Notes: generated by a model from the letters alone, not told the origin. 50,137 nt of DNA from Hydrogenobacter sp. (GCA_023255875.1 JAGDVY010000016.1:23820-73956); one strand, 5' to 3'; shown: positions 24,836-33,336, counted from the first letter of the stretch. Numbers and translations are program-made.

Positions 24836-25953
24836 AGTCCAGATTCCATCAAAGCCTGCGAGTATTCCGCTACAGCGCTACCCAACTGCACGCTGTAGCC
24901 CAATCTTTTTAGCACCACTTCCAAAACACCTATAAGCATAAGCCCATCTTTATCGCTCACACCCATGTGAGATATCCTGAATATCTTCCCTTTGAGATGA
25001 TCCTGACCACCTGCTACCCTTATACGATGCTTTAAAAGCTCCTTGCGTATTCTTTCCGCATCTTGGGTTTTTACTGCTGTTAGGGATATGGAAGGTCTCT
25101 CTGGAAAGACTTCAAGACCCAACTTCCTTATGGCTCTTCTTGTGCCTTCTGATATAGCCCTGTAGCGCTTTTCCACTCTGTCCATACCCTCTTCCAAAAG
25201 CAGATGAAGAGACTCTCTTAGTCCTAGCACAAGACTTATGGCTGGTGTCCATGCGGTCTGGCCTTCTTTCTGTTTGCTTAGCTCTCTCTTTACGCTAAAG
25301 TAAAAGGCTCTGTCCTTTAGCCTATCCTGAGCTTTTTGGGAAAACCACAAAAGGGAAAGCCCCGGAGGTAGCATAAAAGCCTTCTGAGAACCACCTACTA
25401 GCACATCAATACCAATAACAGAAGGTCTTATATGATACACACCCAGCGCAGTTATAGCGTCCGCAACCAAAAGGGCATCACTCTCTTTACATATCTGCGC
25501 TATTTCCTCTACGGGATGGTAGCTACCTGTAGAAGTTTCAGATATCTGAAGCAAAACTCCCATACAGTCAGGATGTTCCTTAAGAAGGTCCCTAATCCTT
25601 TCCGGGTCTGCAGATTTCCCCCACTCCACGCTGTACTCTATAACATTTAACTTCCAATGTTTGGCAAGCAAAAGCCACCTTTCACCAAACTTCCCACCGT
25701 TGACTACCAGAACTTTTTGCCCTTCCTCAAAAAAGTTCAAAACCGCAGATTCCATAGCACCCGTGCCAGAGGAAGAAAAAAGCACCAAATTGTCAGAAGG
25801 GTCTTCCAGTAGCCTCTTTATAAGCTCCCTTACTTCCAAAAATACCTGCCTAAACTCCTCTGTCCTATGATGAATTATCTGTCTGCCAAGGACTTCTCTT
25901 ACTCTGTCTGGAATCTCAACGGGTCCTGGTGTAAAGAGCCTTTCTTGATACAT
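24829..25953 (-). CDS. Class V aminotransferase (phosphoserine or serine-glyoxylate aminotransferase group)
   Basis: A 374-residue PLP enzyme. The N-terminus has T-P-G-P-V-E-I-P, the PLP region shows S-S-S-G-T-G-A-M-E, the aspartate is in V-A-D-A-I-T-A-L-G, and the Schiff-base lysine lies in G-G-S-Q-K-A-F-M. The family includes serine-glyoxylate, alanine-glyoxylate and some phosphoserine aminotransferases. Because pspA follows with a 7-nt overlap, I infer the transamination of 3-phosphohydroxypyruvate to phosphoserine, but a serine-pyruvate or glyoxylate activity cannot be excluded. Its start codon shares the CATG at 25951-25954 with a possible divergent start. Confidence 0.83.
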   Translation of the reverse strand: MYQERLFTPGPVEIPDRVREVLGRQIIHHRTEEFRQVFLEVRELIKRLLEDPSDNLVLFSSSGTGAMESAVLNFFEEGQKVLVVNGGKFGERWLLLAKHWKLNVIEYSVEWGKSADPERIRDLLKEHPDCMGVLLQISETSTGSYHPVEEIAQICKESDALLVADAITALGVYHIRPSVIGIDVLVGGSQKAFMLPPGLSLLWFSQKAQDRLKDRAFYFSVKRELSKQKEGQTAWTPAISLVLGLRESLHLLLEEGMDRVEKRYRAISEGTRRAIRKLGLEVFPERPSISLTAVKTQDAERIRKELLKHRIRVAGGQDHLKGKIFRISHMGVSDKDGLMLIGVLEVVLKRLGYSVQLGSAVAEYSQALMESGLW

Positions 25954-25972
25954 GTTAAACTATTTTATCTTA

Positions 25973-26812
25973 ATGCTGGGTATTTTGCTTGCCTTCCTGT
26001 CTTCCTTCTTTTGGGCTACTAACGATCTTATTACCAAAAAGCTCATACATAAAGGTCTTGACGAATACCTACTTTTATGGGTAAGGTTTCCCGTATCCTC
26101 TTTACTTTTACTGCCTCTTGGTGTGATCTTTTGGGATTTAAATACTTTTGTCTTACTTAGCACTTTTCTTTGGCTTCCTGTTGAGGTTTTGGCAGGTGTG
26201 TTCTTTATAAAAGCACTAAAGTACGCTCCCCTTTCTGTAGCCATGTCCTTTTATTCTTTCATGCCCCTCTTTTCTGCTATCTTCGGCTTCTTATTTTTGG
26301 GAGAAACGCCAAACTCTTTGGGAATTATTGGTATGCTTTTCATGATAGTTGGAACGCTCTTTTTGACAGGGTTTTCTCCTGCGGAGTTTTTTAGGAAGAA
26401 TATAGGCAGTCTTTACATGATCATCTCCACAGCGCTCTTTGGTTTTAACACGGTTCTTGGCAAAATGGTAGTGATAAACAGCAACCCTTTCTTTTTCAGC
26501 TGGTACTACACCTTTTGTATGTCTTTTGGTACTCTACTTTTGGTAGATAAGCGTCATATAATTAGAGTGGAGAATTACAAGGATAAAAGATTTATCATCT
26601 TGGGCGTGTTCTTTGCCTTGGGTGATCTACTCTATAACTCAGCCTTTCTTTACGCACCTGTGTCTTATGTGGCAGCCATGGAGAGAGTCTCTCTACTTAT
26701 CAGTATGTTTTATTCTAAAATTTTTCTTGGTGAGCGTGTGGCTCATTTGCTTCCGGGTGCTCTCCTTATGCTTATTGGTTCATTGCTTTTGAGCTTGAGC
26801 TTCCAAGTATGA
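25973..26812 (+). CDS. EamA/DMT-family transporter
   Basis: An integral membrane protein of 279 residues (286 if the ATG at 25952 is used) with about ten hydrophobic helices in two EamA halves. Signature segments are F-F-W-A-T-N-D-L-I-T-K-K in helix 1, S-V-A-M-S-F-Y-S-F-M-P-L-F-S-A-I-F-G with L-G-E-T-P at the end of the first half, and V-S-Y-V-A-A-M-E-R-V-S with L-G-E-R at the end of the second. It probably exports a metabolite or amino acid. The upstream ATG at 25952 overlaps the aminotransferase start on the other strand; the second Met at 25973 leaves room for a promoter and still includes helix 1. Confidence 0.8.
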   Translation: MLGILLAFLSSFFWATNDLITKKLIHKGLDEYLLLWVRFPVSSLLLLPLGVIFWDLNTFVLLSTFLWLPVEVLAGVFFIKALKYAPLSVAMSFYSFMPLFSAIFGFLFLGETPNSLGIIGMLFMIVGTLFLTGFSPAEFFRKNIGSLYMIISTALFGFNTVLGKMVVINSNPFFFSWYYTFCMSFGTLLLVDKRHIIRVENYKDKRFIILGVFFALGDLLYNSAFLYAPVSYVAAMERVSLLISMFYSKIFLGERVAHLLPGALLMLIGSLLLSLSFQV

Positions 26813-27310
26813 GTTTTTATAAGCTACATAGTTCTTTGATGACTCTTCTATGAGCCTTATCTCCTCTGGCTTTAGGTCTCTGACTATCTTGGCAGGAAAC
26901 CCTGCTACTAAAACTCCTGATGGTATCTTTTTCCCCTGCGTCAGAAGAGCACCCGCTCCTATGATCACATAGTCCTCTACTTCCACACCGTCCATAACTA
27001 TAGCTCCCATACCTACAAGGATGTGGTTTTTGAGCACACATCCGTGCAAAACTACTCTATGTCCTACGGTGACATCATCACCTATAATGGTAGGATATCT
27101 TTCGCGAGTTACATGCACTACGCAGTTGTCCTGAATGTTAGTCCTTTTACCTATTCTTATGTAATGGACATCTCCTCTTATGACAGTGCCATACCATACA
27201 GAGGAATCCTCGCCTATTTCCACATCTCCTATTACAACAACGTTTTCCGCAAGATAGACAGTGGGATGTATGCGTGGATGTATACCTCTGTATGGCTTTA
27301 CAAGAGCCAC
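26780..27310 (-). CDS. Gamma-class carbonic anhydrase family protein
   Basis: A 176-residue left-handed beta-helix protein with hexapeptide repeats (V-V-V-I-G-D-V-E-I-G and so on). The three zinc-ligand histidines of the gamma-carbonic anhydrase family are in place: V-V-H-V-T and G-H-R-V-V-L-H-G. The fold forms trimers in the cytoplasm. Some relatives (PaaY, YrdA, CaiE) have other or no activity, so CO2 hydration is inferred. A GTG at 27310 is the best start: GGAGG (forward 27317-27321) lies 6 nt upstream inside the end of pgk. An ATG at 27331 would overlap pgk by 20 nt without a ribosome binding site. Confidence 0.85.
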   Translation of the reverse strand: MALVKPYRGIHPRIHPTVYLAENVVVIGDVEIGEDSSVWYGTVIRGDVHYIRIGKRTNIQDNCVVHVTRERYPTIIGDDVTVGHRVVLHGCVLKNHILVGMGAIVMDGVEVEDYVIIGAGALLTQGKKIPSGVLVAGFPAKIVRDLKPEEIRLIEESSKNYVAYKNSYLEAQAQKQ

Positions 27311-27311
27311 A

Positions 27312-28508
27312 TTAGTCCTCCAGATCGTCAAGGACCTCTATGCACGGAAGGGTGTTGCCTTCAAGAAGTTCCAAAAAGGCACCACCACCTGTTGAGACAA
27401 AATCTATGGAGTTATAAACTCCAGCCCTGTGTATGGCGTGATCTGTGTCTCCACCACCTGCAATGGTAAGAGCGGAAGAGTTAGCCAGCATCTTGGCGGT
27501 CTCATAAGTGCCGTCTTTGAATCTGTCAAGCTCAAAAGCACCCATAGGACCGTTCCATATTATGGTCTGAGCATCAGAAATGATCTCTTTAAGTAGAGAT
27601 ATAGATACGGGACCTATATCAAGCCCCATCCATCCTTGGGGTATTTCCTGCCAAGGCACAAGCTTTGTGGGAGTTCTCTCAGAAAGCTCTTTGCCCAACA
27701 CAAAGTCCACAGGAAGATAAAATTTTACTCCCAGCTTTTTGGCAATCTCCATTATGTCCCTTGCGGTCTCTATAAAGCCTTCTTCCACTATAGAACTTCC
27801 CACCTCGTATCCCATAGCCTTTATGAAAGTAAATGCCATGGCACCACCTACAAATATCTTGTCCACCCTTTTGAGCAGGTTCTTTATTATGCCTATCTTG
27901 GAAGATACCTTTGCACCCCCCAGCAAGGCAACCACAGGCCTTTGGGGGCTTACCATAGCTTTCTCAAAGTAGGATATTTCCTTCTCAAGAAGAAAACCCA
28001 TAACCGCAGGCTTGAGAATTTTAGGTACTGTATAAACAGAGGCGTGCTTTCTGTGGCATGTGCCAAAGGCATCACTCACATAAACCTCTCCCAAGCTTGC
28101 CAGTTCCTTTGCAAAGCCCTCGTCATTTTCCTCTTCCTCTTTATGAAACCTCAGATTTTCAAGGAGCACCACATCCCCTTCCTTCATCTTATCCACCAAT
28201 GCCTTCACACCAGGACCCACACAGTCCTCAGCCATTATCACATCCTTGTTTAGGTATCTTGAGAGCCTTTTGGCAACAGGAAGTAGGCTATACTTCTGGT
28301 CTTTCCCTTTGGGTCTTCCCAGATGCGACATTAGTATTACCTTAGCCTTTGCGTCCAGCAGATACTCAATGGTAGGTAAAGATGCCTTTATTCTCGTATC
28401 GTCCTCTATATTCCCCTGCGGGTCTATGGGCACATTAAAATCAACCCTGACGAGTACCCTCTTACCAGAAACGTTTATATTCCTTAGTTTCTTCTTCCTG
28501 ATCACCAT
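27312..28508 (-). CDS. pgk: Phosphoglycerate kinase
   Basis: A 398-residue enzyme of typical length. Signatures are V-L-V-R-V-D-F-N-V-P near the N-terminus, S-H-L-G-R-P-K-G, E-N-L-R-F-H, L-G-G-A-K-V-S-S-K, W-N-G-P-M-G-A-F-E and the closing S-T-G-G-G-A. It interconverts 1,3-bisphosphoglycerate and 3-phosphoglycerate, working in the gluconeogenic direction in an autotroph. 3-Phosphoglycerate is also the precursor of serine, made by the aminotransferase and pspA genes nearby. It is tightly packed between the gamma-carbonic anhydrase gene (1-nt gap) and a hypothetical gene (1-nt gap). Confidence 0.97.
   Translation of the reverse strand: MVIRKKKLRNINVSGKRVLVRVDFNVPIDPQGNIEDDTRIKASLPTIEYLLDAKAKVILMSHLGRPKGKDQKYSLLPVAKRLSRYLNKDVIMAEDCVGPGVKALVDKMKEGDVVLLENLRFHKEEEENDEGFAKELASLGEVYVSDAFGTCHRKHASVYTVPKILKPAVMGFLLEKEISYFEKAMVSPQRPVVALLGGAKVSSKIGIIKNLLKRVDKIFVGGAMAFTFIKAMGYEVGSSIVEEGFIETARDIMEIAKKLGVKFYLPVDFVLGKELSERTPTKLVPWQEIPQGWMGLDIGPVSISLLKEIISDAQTIIWNGPMGAFELDRFKDGTYETAKMLANSSALTIAGGGDTDHAIHRAGVYNSIDFVSTGGGAFLELLEGNTLPCIEVLDDLED
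27317..27321 (-). promoter_or_regulatory. Shine-Dalgarno sequence that sets the gamma-carbonic anhydrase start
   Basis: GGAGG on the minus strand inside the last codons of pgk, 6 nt upstream of a GTG at 27310. It supports that GTG over the more distal ATG and implies coupling with pgk termination. Confidence 0.7.
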
Positions 28509-28509
28509 G

Positions 28510-28845
28510 TCAAAAGTCCAAGTCTATATCTTCATCATCAAGTTCCACATTTTGGTCCGATGCGAAAATACCCCTTAGGTTCATAGCTATATTCTTCAAA
28601 GTTTCAAGATAGTAGAGCACATCTTCGTAAATGTGCATCTGAGCTTTGTATCTGCTAACCTCATCGTAAGATAACTTCTTTGTCTTGAGAAGTTTTTTGA
28701 TTGCAAGTCTTGACATGTAGGCTCTTGAAAACTTCTCCTGCCACTCTTTCCAAAAATCCTGAGTGTTCACAGGGCTTTTGACTATAAAATACTCAAGATT
28801 AGACATCTCTTCTAAAAGTTGGACATCAAGAGGAGTGTTTTTCAT
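28510..28845 (-). CDS. Hypothetical protein between trpC and pgk
   Basis: A 111-residue soluble protein that I do not recognise. It is predicted mainly helical, with a Trp- and Lys-rich middle (D-F-W-K-E-W-Q-E-K-F) and a strongly acidic C-terminal tail (E-L-D-D-E-D-I-D-L-D). There is no signal peptide, membrane segment or cysteine. It overlaps trpC by 20 nt and is 1 nt from pgk, so it is translated as part of this operon. It may be lineage-specific. Confidence 0.7.
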   Translation of the reverse strand: MKNTPLDVQLLEEMSNLEYFIVKSPVNTQDFWKEWQEKFSRAYMSRLAIKKLLKTKKLSYDEVSRYKAQMHIYEDVLYYLETLKNIAMNLRGIFASDQNVELDDEDIDLDF

Positions 28846-29635
28846 AGACTACCTCCTTATCATCATTATAACCTAAAAGTTCCCTTAACTTTTTTGCTGG
28901 ATCTTGGCTTTTCATGAGGGTTGTGCCTATCAGAAAAGCATCAACACCTAAGTTCTCAAGCTCAACAATCTGATCCCTCTGACTTATACCACTTTCTGCA
29001 ACTATATACCTTGCTCCCATGTCCCTTATCTGGGGCGCAAGCCTTTTGGATAGGTTTATATCCACCTTGAGAGTATCCAGATCCCTGTTGTTTATGCCTA
29101 TGACCTTTGCACCCGCTTTGATGGCTTTTTCTCCTTCTTGAAGGCTAAAGACCTCCACAAGAGGGGTTAAAGATAGCTCATAAGCGTAATCTATAAGGTC
29201 CCTAAGAAGTGAGAAATCAAGTATTCGTGCTATCAAAAGCACAGCATCCGCACCAAAAGCCTTAGCTTCTTCTATCTGCACGGGGTCTATAATAAAGTCC
29301 TTCCTGAGTAGAGGAAGCTTTATTGCCTGTCTCACTTGATACAAGTCTTCAAGAGAGCCGTTAAAGTAAGTTTGGTCTGTGAGGACAGAGACCGCTATGG
29401 CACCTGCACTCTCGTATATCTTTGCCTGATGAACTACAGAAACTTCCTTTATCTTACCCTCCGATGGAGATGCTTTTTTTATTTCCGCTATAATTTTTGT
29501 GCCTTCTTTGTGCATAGCGGACTCAAAGGGTAAAATTTCCTTCTTTTGAGGTGGCTTTGGAAAATCCAAGCGCCTCTCTTTTGCCCTCTTTACCTCTTCC
29601 TTTTTCTTCTCCAGTATGCTTTCAAGAAAACCCAT
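28826..29635 (-). CDS. trpC: Indole-3-glycerol phosphate synthase
   Basis: A 269-residue TIM-barrel enzyme. Family motifs are I-A-E-I-K-K-A-S-P-S with the catalytic lysine, V-S-V-L-T-D, L-L-R-K-D-F-I-I-D, I-G-I-N-N-R-D-L and V-A-E-S-G-I. It closes the indole ring in tryptophan synthesis. It stands alone from other trp genes, sharing an operon with a TusA-DUF3343 fusion and pgk. The stop of the upstream gene and the ATG overlap by one base (TAATG). Confidence 0.95.
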   Translation of the reverse strand: MGFLESILEKKKEEVKRAKERRLDFPKPPQKKEILPFESAMHKEGTKIIAEIKKASPSEGKIKEVSVVHQAKIYESAGAIAVSVLTDQTYFNGSLEDLYQVRQAIKLPLLRKDFIIDPVQIEEAKAFGADAVLLIARILDFSLLRDLIDYAYELSLTPLVEVFSLQEGEKAIKAGAKVIGINNRDLDTLKVDINLSKRLAPQIRDMGARYIVAESGISQRDQIVELENLGVDAFLIGTTLMKSQDPAKKLRELLGYNDDKEVVYEKHSS

Positions 29636-30225
29636 TAAGGATAAACTCTCCTGTAGGATTTTCCTTCCTTTTTATATATGGCTTCCACACCAAAACCTTT
29701 TTTGAGAAGTTCATCGTATATGCTTTTTGCCTTTTGGTAGCCCTTAACAGCCATCACCACACCACACCGAGGGTCTATCTCATCGGGTATAGGTATGAGC
29801 TTTGCTCTACCTTGGAGGAACTTTTCCGCCCTTGTACCCTCAGATATGGCACTAAAAGTTATAAAGTGGTCCGGCTTTTCTATAAAAGGATTGAGTTGCA
29901 TGAGTATGTGCCTTACGTGTAATTTTACTCCCAAGGCATGGAACTTTATCCAATACCAAAGGGAAGGTTCAGCACCAACAGAGCTCTTTCTTATTTGAGC
30001 TATCACTTTGCCATCTTCTTTTTTAATGCTCAAAAGCTCGTTGCCCGTTTGCATGCACCAGTTTCTTATGTCCATTTCAAAACCGGGATCTGTAGAGATC
30101 ACAGTGAGCACATCTCCTTCGTTTAGTCTTTTCATCTGCTCTGAGGTCATCACTACAGGCAAAGGACAAATAAGCCCAGAAAGATCAAGGATTTTGGTTT
30201 GGTGTTGTTCTCCAACTGTATTCAT
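29635..30225 (-). CDS. TusA-DUF3343 fusion, putative sulfur (or selenium) carrier
   Basis: A 196-residue cytoplasmic protein of two domains. Residues about 10-80 are TusA/SirA-like, with the catalytic C20-P-L-P23 motif and V-I-S-T-D-P-G. Residues about 115-190 match DUF3343 (PF11823, called a putative Se/S carrier): H-F-I-T-F-S, then R-A-E-K-F-L, then I-P-I-P-D-E-I-D-P-R-C-G with C154. The linker (about 85-115) is rich in aromatic and His residues. TusA proteins relay persulfide sulfur; fusion to DUF3343 would place two reactive cysteines in one chain. This would suit a sulfur-oxidising lineage. Its precise partners are unknown. Confidence 0.78.
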   Translation of the reverse strand: MNTVGEQHQTKILDLSGLICPLPVVMTSEQMKRLNEGDVLTVISTDPGFEMDIRNWCMQTGNELLSIKKEDGKVIAQIRKSSVGAEPSLWYWIKFHALGVKLHVRHILMQLNPFIEKPDHFITFSAISEGTRAEKFLQGRAKLIPIPDEIDPRCGVVMAVKGYQKAKSIYDELLKKGFGVEAIYKKEGKSYRRVYP

Positions 30226-30234
30226 GAGACCACC

Positions 30235-31092
30235 TCACACCGCAAGTTTGATAGTGTCCTTTTTAACATTGTCATCAAAGCCGACTATATATAAATTTAG
30301 CAGTTTGGCAGACTTTTCAAGGGTGTTTATTAGCTCTTTATCGTAAAGTTCAAAGGGTGTGTTGAGGTAAAATACCACATAGGCTGAACCTTTTTCAAAA
30401 AATACAGGCACATACACAGCTAAATTTTCCTTATCTAAGAGTGTATCCTTGTTCTGTATATCTCCTTTAGCAAATATGGCTATCTTCTTGAGAGAAAACC
30501 TCTCCTTTATGTGAGTGAGAAATTCTTCCGGAGACTTGTCCTCTATAGCTCTATCAAGCAGAAAAGACAGATACTCTTTCTCTTTAGCTTCTTTTTCAAG
30601 CCTTGAGATGTCTTTGAAAAGTTCCTTATAGGATGCCCTAAGTTTCTTTATGTAATGTCTCTCTTTTCTTATACTATCAATGAAATCGGGAGATAGAGCA
30701 GAAAGCAAGAGTGCAAATAACAAAGGAATATGAAGAACGCTAGTTGACCCACCTACAAGTAAAAGCGTAAGAACACAAGCCAAAAACAGGAAAAGGGAGA
30801 TAACTGGTAATCTATTTACGTAGAATATCGCAGGTGCAAGTAAAGAGAAAGTGCTGAGAATATCTTGGGTAAAAAAAGCAATGGGTGGTAACATAATAAA
30901 ATCAACAAGCTTTCTTATGATTTTCATCCTTGCAGGGTAAAGAAAAGATAGTATAGACAGGCTTGTGTATATTGTGGTAAGAAAAATAATAACTGCTCTT
31001 TGCTCTATGGGTTTTTTAAAGGCAGACGCTATGAATACCAAAGCTATCAAGAGCCTGACTGCTAGAAGTATTAAATTTATATCCTTTAGCAC
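30235..31092 (-). CDS. Unrecognised membrane protein with C-terminal GAF-like soluble domain
   Basis: A 285-residue protein. Residues about 1-140 contain roughly five hydrophobic helices (for example N-L-I-L-L-A-V-R-L-L-I-A-L-V-F-I and V-I-S-L-F-L-F-L-A-C-V-L-T-L-L-L). A charged helical linker follows (about 145-180), likely a coiled coil. The C-terminal 100 residues alternate strands and helices in a way that suggests a GAF or PAS-type sensory domain, but I see no diagnostic motif and no kinase or cyclase output. It lies between PBP1A (14-nt gap) and the TusA fusion (9-nt gap). Function unknown. Confidence 0.65.
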   Translation of the reverse strand: MLKDINLILLAVRLLIALVFIASAFKKPIEQRAVIIFLTTIYTSLSILSFLYPARMKIIRKLVDFIMLPPIAFFTQDILSTFSLLAPAIFYVNRLPVISLFLFLACVLTLLLVGGSTSVLHIPLLFALLLSALSPDFIDSIRKERHYIKKLRASYKELFKDISRLEKEAKEKEYLSFLLDRAIEDKSPEEFLTHIKERFSLKKIAIFAKGDIQNKDTLLDKENLAVYVPVFFEKGSAYVVFYLNTPFELYDKELINTLEKSAKLLNLYIVGFDDNVKKDTIKLAV

Positions 31093-31106
31093 AATAAAAT
31101 AATATT

Positions 31107-33323
31107 TTAAGGAACTTCCTTTACTTTTGACTCTTCTTGTTCTATCTTTTTAAGGATCTCTGGGTCCACTATTCCTTTAAGTTCATCTTCTTCCATTCCT
31201 TTAGACTCTTCTTCCTTTACGTTGCACACACCTTGAGTACCATCAACAAAGTACATGGGTGTAGGACAGTTAACTAAAACTACGCCTTTGGGAACTGGAA
31301 AGTCTTCGTTGGGATACCTAAAAGCAGCAACGGACATAAAATCAAGCCATATGGGCAGGGCTACTTTTGCTCCTGCCATACCCTTACCCATACTTCTTTT
31401 TATGTCATAGCCCACCCACACACCAGTGACTATGTAAGGAGAGAATCCAACAAACCACGCGTCCATATAATCGTTGGTAGTGCCTGTCTTTCCTGCTATT
31501 ATCCTTCCAAAAGATCTGGCAGATACCGCTGTTCCCTCAAGGACAACAGCTCTAAGCATATCTATAAGCACTCTCACTTCCTGAGGTGGAAGCACTTGCT
31601 CACATTTGGGCTGATGTCTTTCTATTACCCTTCCATCAGGAGACACTATTTTCTCTATAAAGTAAGGTTGGCACTTTTTTCCCAAGTTGGCAAAAGCCTG
31701 AAAAGCAGAAGTAAGCTCAAGGGGTGTGACTTCTATACTACCCAAAGCCATGGAATAATAGGGTTTTAGTTCAATTCCCAGGTCCCTGCCTATCTGTATG
31801 GGCATGTCAAAGCCTATTTCAGAGAGGAGGTTCACGGTTGCAGTATTTATACTTTTTGCAAGAGCTGTCCGAAGGGTAACAGTGCTGTACTCCTGACCTT
31901 CGTAATTTTTGGGTGTCCACTCCTTTCCTGTGGAGGGATCATAGAAACTCCTAGGTGTAGCGTCTATTGGAGATACCTGCGTATAACCTTTCATGAGCGC
32001 AGCAAGGTATATGATGGGCTTTATGGCAGAACCTGGCTGGCGCTTTGCATAAACCGCTCTGTTATAGGAACTTCTCAGATAGGAATACCCTCCCACCATG
32101 GCTCTGATGGCACCCGTTTTTACATCTAAAGCCACAAGCGCACCTTGTAAATCTGGCAGTACCTCTGCACTGACTTCATCTTTCTTACTTTTCTTTACAA
32201 ACCTCACAAGCACATAATCTCCCTTCTCTATGGGCATTTTGTTTATTTGCACATTAAACTGGTAGTCTTTTACCTCCACCTTTATGTTTTTGTCATTTAC
32301 TTCTAAGACCTTGCCTATGTAAACTTTTCCAGGCTTTAGCTCCACTTTCTGCTCTTGATACCTCTTTTGAACTTCGTAAGGATCTTCTGGCAGAAAGGGT
32401 ATGCCGTTAGCCTTTGCCACCCTCATTACACCCTTCTTTAGAACTTCTTGTGCGTGCGCCTGAAGATCTTTGTCTATGGTAGTGTATACCTTATATCCAC
32501 CCGCCAAAATGACCTCCCCATAATTCTCCACAAGGTAATCCTTGACATAATCAAGGAAATAGTCCATACCGTAATATCTGTTTTCTAACTTGACCTTTAT
32601 GGGCATAGAAGAGTAGCGCTGTAGCTCTTCTTGGGTTATGTAGCCATCTTCGTACATTCTCTGAAGCACGTAGTTTCTGCGTTCTTTGACCTTTTCAGGA
32701 TTTCTAAAGGGATTGTATTTGGTAGGAGCTTTGGGAAGTCCTGCAAGAAGTGCCGCTTCATCAAGGGTGAGGTCCTTCACATGTTTTCCAAAGTATATTC
32801 TTGATGCTGCTTCAACGCCGTAAGCACCCTGCCCAAGGTATATGTAGTTTAGGTACATCTCAAGGATCTTGTCCTTACTGAAAGTCCTCTCTATTTTTAT
32901 AGCCAAAAGCATCTCTTTGAGCTTTCTTTTAAAGCTTCTTTCAGGAGTGAGGAACAGATTTCTTGCAAGCTGTTGGGTTATAGTGGATGCTCCTTGAGTT
33001 ATTTCCCTCTCTCTTAAGTTGGCTATCAAAGCCCTGAGGACTGCAACTGGATCAATACCAAAATGCCTATAAAAGTTCCTGTCTTCTGCGGATATAAAAG
33101 CCTGTCTTACATAGGGTGGAATGTCTTTTAATGGCACATAGTACCTTCTTTGAATGGCTACATCTCCAAAAACTCTGCCTTTGTAATCATAGATAAGTGT
33201 TGCTTCTGGAGGTTTCCAATCCTTTAGCTTCTCTACAGATGGAAGGTCAGAGGAAAGCACAAATATACCAAAGAGAGCACTTCCTAACAAGGCAACAAGG
33301 AGTAAAACTACAAACCTAAGCAC
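31107..33323 (-). CDS. mrcA: Class A penicillin-binding protein 1A
   Basis: A 738-residue bifunctional peptidoglycan synthase starting at a GTG. One N-terminal membrane helix (about 3-24) anchors it. The GT51 transglycosylase domain has E-D-R-N-F-Y-R-H-F-G and G-A-S-T-I-T-Q-Q-L-A-R-N. A central OB-like insert (about 330-390) is followed by the transpeptidase domain with S-A-I-K (SxxK), S-I-N (SxN) and K-T-G-T-T. The C-terminal 40 residues are acidic. The initiation region carries a minus-strand TATAAT 7 nt before the start codon. It complements FtsI (15741) and MurI (34454) in wall synthesis. Confidence 0.95.
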   Translation of the reverse strand: MLRFVVLLLVALLGSALFGIFVLSSDLPSVEKLKDWKPPEATLIYDYKGRVFGDVAIQRRYYVPLKDIPPYVRQAFISAEDRNFYRHFGIDPVAVLRALIANLREREITQGASTITQQLARNLFLTPERSFKRKLKEMLLAIKIERTFSKDKILEMYLNYIYLGQGAYGVEAASRIYFGKHVKDLTLDEAALLAGLPKAPTKYNPFRNPEKVKERRNYVLQRMYEDGYITQEELQRYSSMPIKVKLENRYYGMDYFLDYVKDYLVENYGEVILAGGYKVYTTIDKDLQAHAQEVLKKGVMRVAKANGIPFLPEDPYEVQKRYQEQKVELKPGKVYIGKVLEVNDKNIKVEVKDYQFNVQINKMPIEKGDYVLVRFVKKSKKDEVSAEVLPDLQGALVALDVKTGAIRAMVGGYSYLRSSYNRAVYAKRQPGSAIKPIIYLAALMKGYTQVSPIDATPRSFYDPSTGKEWTPKNYEGQEYSTVTLRTALAKSINTATVNLLSEIGFDMPIQIGRDLGIELKPYYSMALGSIEVTPLELTSAFQAFANLGKKCQPYFIEKIVSPDGRVIERHQPKCEQVLPPQEVRVLIDMLRAVVLEGTAVSARSFGRIIAGKTGTTNDYMDAWFVGFSPYIVTGVWVGYDIKRSMGKGMAGAKVALPIWLDFMSVAAFRYPNEDFPVPKGVVLVNCPTPMYFVDGTQGVCNVKEEESKGMEEDELKGIVDPEILKKIEQEESKVKEVP

Positions 33324-33330
33324 ATATTCA

Positions 33331-33336
33331 ATTATA
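33331..33336 (-). promoter_or_regulatory. -10 box of the PBP1A operon
   Basis: TATAAT on the minus strand, 7 nt before the GTG start of PBP1A at 33323. No convincing -35 is visible. The message would be leaderless, on a GTG start. Confidence 0.5.
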
